Shown here piece by piece: positions 26,640 through 33,780 of a stretch of 64,000 nucleotides of DNA. The DNA lies in the NCBI GenBank assembly GCA_027308685.1, contig DAIDEE010000012.1, positions 1-64,000 of the forward strand, read 5' to 3'. Numbering within the stretch: position 1 is the stretch's first letter; every line of letters begins with the position of its first letter. The position numbers and the translations under genes were made by a program. This stretch comes from Acidocella sp. GTDB taxonomy: Bacteria > Pseudomonadota > Alphaproteobacteria > Acetobacterales > Acetobacteraceae. Under the pieces are notes generated by a model, which was given only the letters and a program-made list of their open reading frames with translations, searched no databases and was not told where the DNA came from.

Positions 26640-27085
26640 CGCTTAAGCCTTGTCTCAATAATGAATAAATTCCCAAACTTTCTGTTAAGTTCTTGTAATT
26701 TTTTTAGCAAGTAAAAACCGCGTTAACAGCAACCGATTTCTGATTTTTTCGTGTATTTTTTTGCAATTTTCAGAATAAAAATAAAATCTCAATAAAATTT
26801 GTCAAAAAATTCGATAATTTGCATATATAATCGTAAATATATAGATTTATATTTTTGATTGTATAAATTACGACCTGGGCAATTTGCTGAACACACTCAC
26901 TGCATATGTAAAATATTCATGCAGCACTCTGAGGGCTGATGAACGCTTCGGTAGCCATGACCGATCGATAACTCATTGAAATATAATCCTCAGGCGTCAT
27001 CTCAAGGTGTCAACCGCACGTTAATATTTTACCGCCGTCGAGCGGTTTGCAGCGCGTACGGCTGAGCTGGCTTCGTTAGGGGCCC
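26640..27085. other. AT-rich upstream region of Hint protein 2
   Basis: The first 240 bp are very AT-rich, with long A and T tracts and several candidate -10 elements for the minus strand. At 26689-26710 a GTTC is followed nine bases later by TTTTAGCAA; the same pair occurs upstream of Hint protein 1 at 16557-16577. The stretch 26890-27085 towards the S24 regulator shows no gene. Confidence 0.4.
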
Positions 27086-27730
27086 TTACTGGCTGGCCCA
27101 GATGATCCTGTGCATCCACAAAATCTCGCTCAACGTGAAGCTGAGAACGGGAAATGCCGGGTTCAGGCTGGTGAGTTCAATTTTATTGCTGGTCCGGCGG
27201 GTAAGCAGCTTGGCCATCACAGCGCCATCCACCCCGCGCGCTACCACTCGGTCTCCCACCCGCACCGGGGCGGCGGGGGAGACGATGATGGAGTCGCCAT
27301 CGCGGTATACCGGTTCCATTGACGTTCCGGCCACCGCCAGCGCATAGGCATTCAAATCTGCCGTGGTCGGCAACTCCACCTCATCCCAGCCGGCACCAGC
27401 CGGATAGCCACCGTCATCAAAAAATCCGGAGCTGCCTGCCTGTGCCAGACCGATCAGTGGGATTTTACTACGCCCCCGGCTGCGGGTTTCCGGCAAAGCC
27501 CGGGCGCCGGTAACTAAGGCGGTGAAGTTGGTCAGGCCGGTGCCGGTGGCTGCCAGAACTTTGGCGATGCTCTCAGTGGAAGGCCAGCGGGCCTTGCCAT
27601 CAGAAGCGCGGCGCTTGGAGATATTGAAACTGGTCGGGTCCAGCCCGGCCTTACGTGCCAGACCAGACGGCGAGAGCCCATGCTCTGCCGCTAAGGTATC
27701 AATGGCCCGCCAGATATCGTCATGCCGCAT
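27086..27730 (-). CDS. LexA/CI-like S24 peptidase-domain transcription regulator
   Basis: The protein has 214 residues. Residues 1-75 form an XRE-like helix-turn-helix (GLSPSGLARKAGLDPTSF). Residues about 88-214 form an S24 domain with the catalytic pair S137 (AGTSMEPVYRDGD) and K174 (VMAKLL). An Ala98-Gly99 bond in LAQAGSSG sits where LexA and phage CI proteins cleave themselves. This suggests a RecA-responsive repressor, either a phage CI relative or a chromosomal stress regulator. It is not LexA itself, whose HTH differs. A perfect GTTC-N7-GTTC box lies 119 bp upstream in the divergent region. No other phage structural genes are present nearby apart from the small gene at 28079. Confidence 0.85.
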   Translation of the reverse strand: MRHDDIWRAIDTLAAEHGLSPSGLARKAGLDPTSFNISKRRASDGKARWPSTESIAKVLAATGTGLTNFTALVTGARALPETRSRGRSKIPLIGLAQAGSSGFFDDGGYPAGAGWDEVELPTTADLNAYALAVAGTSMEPVYRDGDSIIVSPAAPVRVGDRVVARGVDGAVMAKLLTRRTSNKIELTSLNPAFPVLSFTLSEILWMHRIIWASQ

Positions 27731-27848
27731 CGGATGCGCTTCACTTTTGCCGTAAAATCAGTTGTTTGCCTGATTTAGGGCAGCGCGTAAAGAAAAATAG
27801 GAATTTTGTCCGTTTTTGCTTGCCAAGATGGCGAGATTTTCTTAATAA

Positions 27849-27863
27849 GTTCTTGTTATGTTC
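27849..27863. promoter_or_regulatory. Alphaproteobacterial LexA-type box (GTTC-N7-GTTC)
   Basis: GTTCTTGTTATGTTC is an exact match to the LexA operator described for alphaproteobacteria. It lies 119 bp before the S24 regulator start on the minus strand and 19 bp before a putative plus-strand -35 element, so either gene could be the target. Confidence 0.55.
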
Positions 27864-28016
27864 CATTTAACCGCAACTCATTTGACCGTCGATACAACCT
27901 CTGGTAACAAAACCGCAATCACGGGCGGATCACGCCCGCCGTCCGGCACCCCACAGCGTAACGCTCCCAGCGCGTGCGTCAGCCGGATGAAGACCCCAAC
28001 CCGACCTAAACTTTAA

Positions 28017-28050
28017 GGGACCTGCCTTAACTGGCCGGTCCCCCTCTTTT
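28017..28050 (+). terminator. Terminator-like hairpin in the leader of the small gene
   Basis: Arms GGGACC (28017-28022) and GGTCCC (28037-28042) with inner GCC/GGC pairs are followed by CCTCTTTT. It ends 28 bp before the ATG at 28079 and could attenuate that gene or end a leader RNA of about 130 nt. Confidence 0.5.
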
Positions 28051-28078
28051 ATCGAATTCTTGGAAAGGAACAGCCATC

Positions 28079-28312
28079 ATGGCTTTCACGCTGCGCAACT
28101 TGTCGGTCCTTGCTTACGCTAACGGCTTTACCCTCTGGCACTATAAATCCGGGGCCGACCCGCTCACCCAGGCCACCCGCGAAGGTTATTTTGCCGACGC
28201 CGCCGACCTGCTCGCACCTGGTGATATGGTGATGCTATCAAGCGCCGACGGCGGCAAAATCGCCACCATCGCGGGCCAGGGCAAATCCATCGCCATGGCC
28301 CCACTATGTTAG
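28079..28312 (+). CDS. Small uncharacterised protein, phage-like
   Basis: The protein has 77 residues, with AAAGGA about 9 nt before the ATG. The sequence begins MAFTLRNLSVLAYANGFTLWHYKS and ends GKSIAMAPLC. It has the pattern LWHYK...GYFADAADLL.PGDMVML, which resembles short proteins found near phage tail or gene-transfer-agent genes in alphaproteobacteria; this is recollection of a pattern, not a firm assignment. There is no signal peptide or membrane segment. It ends one base before the speE stop on the other strand, with no terminator between. The leader holds a terminator-like hairpin and an SOS-type box lies further upstream, so expression may be conditional. Confidence 0.65.
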   Translation: MAFTLRNLSVLAYANGFTLWHYKSGADPLTQATREGYFADAADLLAPGDMVMLSSADGGKIATIAGQGKSIAMAPLC

Positions 28313-28313
28313 T

Positions 28314-29177
28314 TTATTTGGGCAAATGCTGCGCGATGTAGGGCGGTAAATGGAACGCGGCGGCGTGGATTTCCGGTGTCCAATACGCCGACTTACCGGT
28401 AATACCCGCCGCTTCGGCCCGCGCCTTCAGCACATCGGGTGCCAGCGCGGTCAGCGCGGGGTCCTTGCCGGCCCAGCCGAGTGTCATGTAGCCGCCCACA
28501 TAGGTCGGCACAGCAGCCACATAAGCCGTCACGTGCGAGAAAAACTGCGCCCGACGCTCAGATGTTTCACGTAGCTCATCAGCCTGCATAAACGGCACGC
28601 CGCACTGATTCACAATCACGCCTTTGTCGGTCAGAATCCGCGCGGCGTTTTTGTAAAACGCGTCAGTGAATAAAACTTCGCCCACACCGATCGGGTCCGT
28701 GGAGTCAACAATGATCACATCGAATGACGCATCCGGCGCTTTGCGGACATAATCAATGCCGTCACCAACAATCACTTCAGCCCGCGGGTCGGTCCAAGCT
28801 CCGGCGCCGATGTTCGGCAAAAATTCCTTGGAGAGGCGGATCACCTCGCCGTCAATCTCCGCCATCACCGCTTTCTCAACGCCTTTGTGCATCAGCACAT
28901 GTTTTAAAACCCCGCCGTCACCAGCACCGATAATTAAAACATTCCTGGCATTGCCGTGCGCCAGCATCGGCACATGAGTCAGCATCTCCTGATACACAAA
29001 CTCATCGCGCTCAGTAATCTGCACAATCCCGTCCAGCGTCATCATCCGGCCATGCGAATCCGTCTCAAAAATCGCAATGTCCTGAAACTCACTCTTCACC
29101 CGCGCCAACTGCCGGACAAATTTAAACCGCTGACCCCAGTCAGCATACAACGTCTCATTCAACCAAGTATCAGTCAT
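28314..29177 (-). CDS. speE: Polyamine aminopropyltransferase (spermidine synthase)
   Basis: The protein has 287 residues and carries the full signature set: WLNETLYADWGQRFKF at the start, TLDGIVQITERDEFVYQEM, IIGAGDGGVLKHVL (decarboxylated SAM binding), GDGIDYV, the catalytic Asp region VDSTDPIGVGEVLF, and GGYMTLGWAGK. It transfers an aminopropyl group from decarboxylated SAM to putrescine. The donor is made by SpeD, whose gene lies 221 bp upstream on the same strand. The spacer between them is filled with palindromes. Cytoplasmic. Confidence 0.96.
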   Translation of the reverse strand: MTDTWLNETLYADWGQRFKFVRQLARVKSEFQDIAIFETDSHGRMMTLDGIVQITERDEFVYQEMLTHVPMLAHGNARNVLIIGAGDGGVLKHVLMHKGVEKAVMAEIDGEVIRLSKEFLPNIGAGAWTDPRAEVIVGDGIDYVRKAPDASFDVIIVDSTDPIGVGEVLFTDAFYKNAARILTDKGVIVNQCGVPFMQADELRETSERRAQFFSHVTAYVAAVPTYVGGYMTLGWAGKDPALTALAPDVLKARAEAAGITGKSAYWTPEIHAAAFHLPPYIAQHLPK

Positions 29178-29207
29178 AAACGCGGCTCCTCGTGCAGTTA
29201 AGTAAGA

Positions 29208-29387
29208 CTAGGGGACGTTGTCCCCTAGAACCCCAACTAAGGGCACAGCCCTTAGAACCCTTAAGGTTTAAGAAAGGCGCCCGATACCGGTGTTGCACCG
29301 CCTCAGGCGGGCGCCTTTCTTAAACCTTAAAAAATGGATTCCTAAGGCTCAGCCTTAGGTGAGGGTCCAGGGAGCAGCGCTCCCTGG
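29208..29387. repeat. Cluster of five palindromes between speD and speE
   Basis: Five hairpins lie head to tail. Arms are at 29208-29215/29221-29228, 29237-29243/29249-29255, 29261-29283/29308-29330 (a perfect 23-bp inverted repeat with a 24-nt loop), 29341-29349/29351-29359 and 29367-29375/29379-29387. The four short ones share runs of G and C and an A/T-containing centre (for example CTAAGGG and CCCTTAG). The array is extragenic, lies inside the putative speD-speE transcript and resembles bacterial REP-type elements. It may terminate, attenuate or protect the mRNA. Confidence 0.7.
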
Positions 29388-29398
29388 CCTTGCTTAAC

Positions 29399-29854
29399 CT
29401 ACGCGATGAGGCCGCGTTTTTGCTCTGAGACTTGGATATGCGTGGCGCCGAAAGCTGCCTTCAGGAACGGCAGGACTTTGTAGGGGTCACACACGCCGCA
29501 CATGAAGACGTCGAGTGCGGCGAAGTTGCGTTCCGGCCACGTGTGGATGGAGATGTGCGATTCTGCCAGCACCACCACGCCGCTCACGCCACCATTGGGC
29601 GTGAAGTGGTGGAAGTGGCTATGCAGAATGGTGGCACCGGCATCGATGGCGCCGGCGCACAGGGTTTGATCGATCAATTCGGGGCTATCCAGGTTGGAAG
29701 CGCCCCACAGGTCGATGAGCAGGTGCATACCGGCGAACTTTACGCCGTCGCGTTCCACGAAATAGTCTTTAGCTGGCTCCAAGGAGACCATGGTCGTCGT
29801 CTGGTTTTCGCTCGGAGACTCCGAGACCATCCCCAGTCGGGCAAGTGCGTTCAT
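29399..29854 (-). CDS. speD: S-adenosylmethionine decarboxylase proenzyme
   Basis: The protein has 151 residues from ATG 29854, with GGGGG 6 nt upstream. The self-processing motif [13 protein letters not shown] places the cleavage at E98-S99; Ser99 becomes the pyruvoyl group. [26 protein letters not shown] and the proton-donor Cys in DVFMCG complete the active site. It decarboxylates SAM to supply SpeE downstream. The 270 bp before the gene contain runs of seven G and eight C and a CACGGC/GCCGTG hairpin on the minus strand; their meaning is unclear. Confidence 0.95.
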   Translation of the reverse strand: MNALARLGMVSESPSENQTTTMVSLEPAKDYFVERDGVKFAGMHLLIDLWGASNLDSPELIDQTLCAGAIDAGATILHSHFHHFTPNGGVSGVVVLAESHISIHTWPERNFAALDVFMCGVCDPYKVLPFLKAAFGATHIQVSEQKRGLIA

Positions 29855-30125
29855 TTCGAACCCCCTCAACTAGTAGACGGCCTGTAAGCCACGGCACCGC
29901 GCCGTGACCCCCTGGGCCAGTAGGGGGGGGCTTATGAGGCCATACCCCCCCGGGTGCAATAGTTTTTTTTGGAAAAAACCGTGAAATTTTGCGCCTGTGC
30001 GGGCGCGTATGACGTTGCGGCCCTGAATTTAACGCGTGACGCGCGGCATGAGTTTTGCAAAACTGGATTGCAGCGCTCTGTTGGCGTGATTATGACAAAG
30101 CGATAAAGTTTTGGGGAATTGCTGT

Positions 30126-30911
30126 ATGACAGACCTTCTGCCGCCCGCCACTGCCTTGGTTGTTGAGGATATCCACAAGAGTTTCGGGCCGGTTGAGGTT
30201 TTGAAGGGGGTCTCGGTGACCGCGCATGAGAAGGATGTGATCGCCATTCTAGGGTCGTCAGGCTCTGGCAAGAGCACATTTTTACGCTGCATCAATTTGC
30301 TGGAGATGCCTGACAAGGGGCGGGTAAGCATTAAAGGTGAGCTGATTGAGATGCGGGATGGCAAAAAATCCCGTGGTGCAGCCAACCCTAAACAAATCGA
30401 GCGGCTGCGCTCGCGCCTGGCGATGGTGTTTCAGCAGTTTAATCTGTGGGCCCATATGACCGTGCTGCAGAATGTCATCGAGGCGCCGATTCATGTGCTG
30501 AAGCTGGACCGCAAAACTGCCATCGCCCGCGGCGAGGCGATGCTTGAGAAAGTTGGCCTGTCTGCCAAGCACCACGCCTACCCGGCGCAACTCTCGGGGG
30601 GCCAGCAACAGCGTGTGGCAATTGCGCGCGCATTGGCGATGGAGCCGGATGTTTTGCTGTTCGACGAGCCGACCTCGGCGCTTGACCCGGAGTTGGTGGG
30701 CGAGGTGCTGAAGGTGATGCGTGATCTGGCAAAGGAGGGCCGCACCATGCTGGTGGTGACGCACGAGATGGGGTTTGCCCGCGAGGTTGCTAGCCGGGTG
30801 ATGTTTTTGCACAAGGGGCTGACCGAGGAAGAGGGAGCGCCTGAGGAGATGTTCAAAAATCCCAAGTCGGAGAGGTTTCGGCAGTTTTTATCGAGTACCT
30901 TGAAGCATTGA
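30126..30911 (+). CDS. Amino-acid ABC transporter ATP-binding protein (HisP-type), orphan
   Basis: The protein has 261 residues from ATG 30126, with GGGGAA 7 nt upstream. Walker A is GSSGSGKST, the signature is [15 protein letters not shown], Walker B is [14 protein letters not shown], and the switch His is in VVTHEMGFA. The insert [31 protein letters not shown] is typical of HisP/OccP proteins of the polar amino-acid family. Such ATPases power import together with two permeases and a periplasmic binding protein. None of these lies next to it: upstream is the divergent speD, downstream a convergent Hint gene. It may serve permeases encoded elsewhere. The broken binding-protein gene at 11963 belongs to the same transporter family. 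Confidence 0.92.
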   Translation: MTDLLPPATALVVEDIHKSFGPVEVLKGVSVTAHEKDVIAILGSSGSGKSTFLRCINLLEMPDKGRVSIKGELIEMRDGKKSRGAANPKQIERLRSRLAMVFQQFNLWAHMTVLQNVIEAPIHVLKLDRKTAIARGEAMLEKVGLSAKHHAYPAQLSGGQQQRVAIARALAMEPDVLLFDEPTSALDPELVGEVLKVMRDLAKEGRTMLVVTHEMGFAREVASRVMFLHKGLTEEEGAPEEMFKNPKSERFRQFLSSTLKH

Positions 30912-30950
30912 CCACGAAGCACATTTCCATCTCGTCATCAGGCGGAGACA

Positions 30951-32726
30951 TCAGGCGGCGTAGGTGGCTGGGCCCGCGAGTTGTGAGTGCGCCGCCGCGC
31001 CGTCTTTTACCTTATCGACAATATACGGCCCGGCATGGACAATTTCCACATGCAAGGTTCCGAAGTGGCCGTTGAGGAAGGTGAGGTCTACTGGTAATGC
31101 CGCGTTGCCATTGGTCCACCGGAACGACGAATTTGATTCCATTTCATGCCAACCGGCCAGGGATACCGGCGTCAGGTGGGCGGTAATCTCCAGAAGTTCG
31201 GCGCCGTTATCAATGGTGATGTCACCCACCAAAACTCCAAGATTACGGCGGTCATCGAGGTAGGGCCCCACGGTGTCTGAGGGCCGTGATGCGCGCGAGG
31301 TTAATGTGAGCGTGCCGCTGCCCGGTGGAATCACGAAGCTATGGGTTTGCCCTTCAACCCGGCAGGGCCGCACTTCCCAACCGCTATCGGTGATCAAGCG
31401 CAGGTCGGGATCCAGCACCAGCTCAACACTACTGTTGTTGCAAAGTTGCCCGTGCGCATATGCCCGGTCACGCAGCCATTGCCAGATTGGCTTGACCGTG
31501 GCCTGATCCACCTTCAGCGGGGCCACCGCGTCTAGGGTCCAATCCTTCGGTGTTTTGGCAGGTTGTAACGTCACCAGAGTTTCGGCGTGAGCGGTGTTGG
31601 TGAATTGCCGACGATTGCCGGTATCGAGATAACTCTCAGTGGTAAGATTTTCCGAGAGCAGAATGCCGTGGTGCTCAAGCTCGATGTGATAATAAGTGTA
31701 AGCGCGAATACTGCGATCAACGATGATTGAACCACCATTGATCAACATGCGCACGGGGATCAATACCCCTTGGTAAAACACACAATGTTCTGGTGTTACC
31801 AACAGGTCGCGCTGCGGTGCGTTGTCATTGAACGCACCGGCACGAATTCGCACGGGGTAGCGTTCGTCAGAGGCTTCTCCGGCGATGACGATATGCTGAT
31901 AGCCAACCCAGGTGATCGGTTTGGCGACCAGTGTCTCATTGACCAATGTCATCACCAGATCACCGGCCCGCAGCGTTTCAACCCGCCGTTCACCTTCGGG
32001 CGTTGCAATATGAGTTCCGGCGAGAAAGCAAACGTTAAGTTCAAGGCTGCCGCTGGGGCCGCTCACCAGTTGTATGGGCCCGCTCCCGACACTGAAGGTG
32101 CCGCTGCTGGGGAATGGGGTACCGGTGAATTGTAACGACCCCAGGCTGGTACCGGAACCATTGTCAAACGTGACGGTCTGATTCCCGCCAGAATTCGTGA
32201 CGATGTAGCTGGCGACCGAGGCAAAGTTGATATTACCGTCAATGATGACATCGCCGGCCGTGTAGCCACTGATTGCGCTTGCACCGCTCAAGTTGAGAAG
32301 TGATCCACCTGACGTCAGGTCAAGCGTGCCACCGCCGGCACCAAAGCTGACGCCGCCGCTGTTGAGTAGCCCAACCAGCGTACCGCTTGAGGCGATCAGC
32401 GTGCCGCCATTTTCGATCGTCGCCGAGGTGGTGCTCAGAGCGTCAATGCCGGTACCTGTCAGGTCGATGACGCCGTTACTGGCATATAAATTGACCGTAC
32501 CTAAGACGCCCAGCGCCTCAGACACATATACAACCGCTCCGTTAGAGGATGTTAAATTGATGGTCCCAAGTGCAGGATTGAGAGAAAGATAAGCGGTTGG
32601 CTGTTGCCCCGCAGGCGTGTTGGCATCATTTGTAACCGTGATATTATTTGTCGAAAGCAGCCCTGAAGTTTCAAGAATAGGCGTTCCAGCGCTGCCAGTA
32701 TTGGCATCGATCAAGGATGAGGACAT
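30951..32726 (-). CDS. Hint-domain surface protein 3
   Basis: The protein has 591 residues; GAGAGG lies 7 nt before the ATG. It lacks the W-x-x-x-W start of the other two and begins MSSSLIDANTGSAGTPILE, followed by beta-rich G/S/T/N repeats to about residue 228. The Hint domain begins at C233 (CFLAGTHIATPEG). Block B is VTPEHCVFY, then LSENLTTESYLDTGNRRQF. The C-terminal module has YLDDRRNLGVLV and FRWTNGNAALP. The Hint and C-terminal parts are closest to Hint protein 1. The same arrangement in three genes with unrelated passengers points to a modular family. Export route and activity are unknown. Confidence 0.85.
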   Translation of the reverse strand: MSSSLIDANTGSAGTPILETSGLLSTNNITVTNDANTPAGQQPTAYLSLNPALGTINLTSSNGAVVYVSEALGVLGTVNLYASNGVIDLTGTGIDALSTTSATIENGGTLIASSGTLVGLLNSGGVSFGAGGGTLDLTSGGSLLNLSGASAISGYTAGDVIIDGNINFASVASYIVTNSGGNQTVTFDNGSGTSLGSLQFTGTPFPSSGTFSVGSGPIQLVSGPSGSLELNVCFLAGTHIATPEGERRVETLRAGDLVMTLVNETLVAKPITWVGYQHIVIAGEASDERYPVRIRAGAFNDNAPQRDLLVTPEHCVFYQGVLIPVRMLINGGSIIVDRSIRAYTYYHIELEHHGILLSENLTTESYLDTGNRRQFTNTAHAETLVTLQPAKTPKDWTLDAVAPLKVDQATVKPIWQWLRDRAYAHGQLCNNSSVELVLDPDLRLITDSGWEVRPCRVEGQTHSFVIPPGSGTLTLTSRASRPSDTVGPYLDDRRNLGVLVGDITIDNGAELLEITAHLTPVSLAGWHEMESNSSFRWTNGNAALPVDLTFLNGHFGTLHVEIVHAGPYIVDKVKDGAAAHSQLAGPATYAA

Positions 32727-33536
32727 TGCACAGCCTCTCTGAGTTAGTTTAAAAAATACTGGATAGAAATATCACGCGATAAACGATAAAATAGTAAATT
32801 CACGTATGATAGTATGATCAACAAAGTTATACTGAACCTAATTGTTAAATGACCGCAAAAAATATTGCGAGATAATTATTCTCACATTTTCTTGAGGTTT
32901 ATTTACAAAAAATAGAGGATTTTTCTACAAATTATAAGATATAATTGTCCTGTGATTACCCAAATCTGATACGGCCCGCGGCGATACCATTTTTTGATTG
33001 AATTGGTTGAGACAAAATAAATCATTCGGCAATAAATTGGGTTGATTAAAGCGATTGCGGTAATGTCGGGATATTCTTTTAGAGCCGACGGCATTTTTAA
33101 TGTTTTACATGAACAAAATTAACCTTTCGTCTTAAAGTTAAACAGTTATCTGACAGTACAAGTTAAATTATAAAACTGTATTAATTTTTAGAGACGAAAT
33201 AATTTTCTAAGGATTCGGTAAATTTCATATTGTTATTCCTCATCGATCGTCGTGGATGTGATGGCATGTTTGGTATGCTGGTTGTGTTGCCTGGTGTAAA
33301 ACTGTAGATTTGAATTGAAGTTTTTCTAAGCGCACCAGCAACAGATTGGATTGGCGAGGCTTCATGTGAAGCGGTGGACGTTTAAATTCGCAGGGCAAAT
33401 ATTGCGGCGGCTTGATCGCAAATATGAAACGGAAATGGCGGTTTTGGGTTAAATTTGGATCTGAGTAGTTTCCGGCCCTGTCGGTCAAGCCGAGGGCGGC
33501 GTATGCTATTCACGGCATTACATATCAGAAACTATT
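32727..33536. other. Long AT-rich intergenic region without a supported gene
   Basis: This 810-bp stretch is strongly AT-rich up to about 33240 and then closer to the local average. Short open frames (for example 33240-33488 on the minus strand) have no ribosome site and no family features. It holds the promoter of Hint protein 3 and perhaps decayed sequence. No repeat or RNA gene was recognised. Confidence 0.5.
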
Positions 33537-33712
33537 ATGAGCCATAACGAGCAAGCTGCCCGTCATCACCGTGAAGCCGCCCGGCACTACTAGGTTGTTA
33601 AAGGTTACCAGCACGCCGCCATGCCATGCAGGCGCTCAGCCACGAGAACGACGCCACCGCGCATTACCTTGAGCATAATGGCAAGGACGCCCGGCGTACC
33701 GAACCCGCTTGA
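33537..33712 (+). pseudogene. Broken small His/Ala-rich protein gene
   Basis: ATG 33537 opens MSHNEQAARHHREAARHY and then meets TAG at 33591. Reading on in frame gives VVKGYQHAA, and after a frameshift near 33622 the other frame continues HAMQALSHENDATAHYLEHNG to a TGA at 33710-33712. Put together this is a protein of about 58 residues of the widespread alphaproteobacterial type rich in AAxHH and HAxxAxxH repeats, whose function is unknown. One stop and one frameshift break it. Sequencing error could explain one lesion but hardly both. Confidence 0.65.
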
Positions 33713-33780
33713 AAAGCGGCCTGATCCGGGTGGTTGCCCCCGTACTTGGCTAAATTGCTGGTTCCGGCTAATCCCGGAGC

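Larger units (their letters stand above)
27731..28078. other. Divergent control region with SOS-type box and structured leader
   Basis: This 348-bp region lies between the S24 regulator and the small gene at 28079. It contains a GTTC-N7-GTTC site (27849-27863) and a possible promoter TTGACC-17-TAACAA at 27882-27910 on the plus strand. After that come GC-rich hairpins (for example near 27924-27945) and a terminator-like stem at 28017-28042. No open frame of note is present. Confidence 0.5.

Noticed and set aside
29855-30125. Riboswitch upstream of speD
   Set aside because: There is a short hairpin and runs of G and C, but nothing that fits a known SAM or polyamine riboswitch layout well enough to report.
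33240-33488. 82-codon minus-strand frame in the AT-rich spacer
   Set aside because: No ribosome site, no recognisable pattern, and composition unlike its neighbours.
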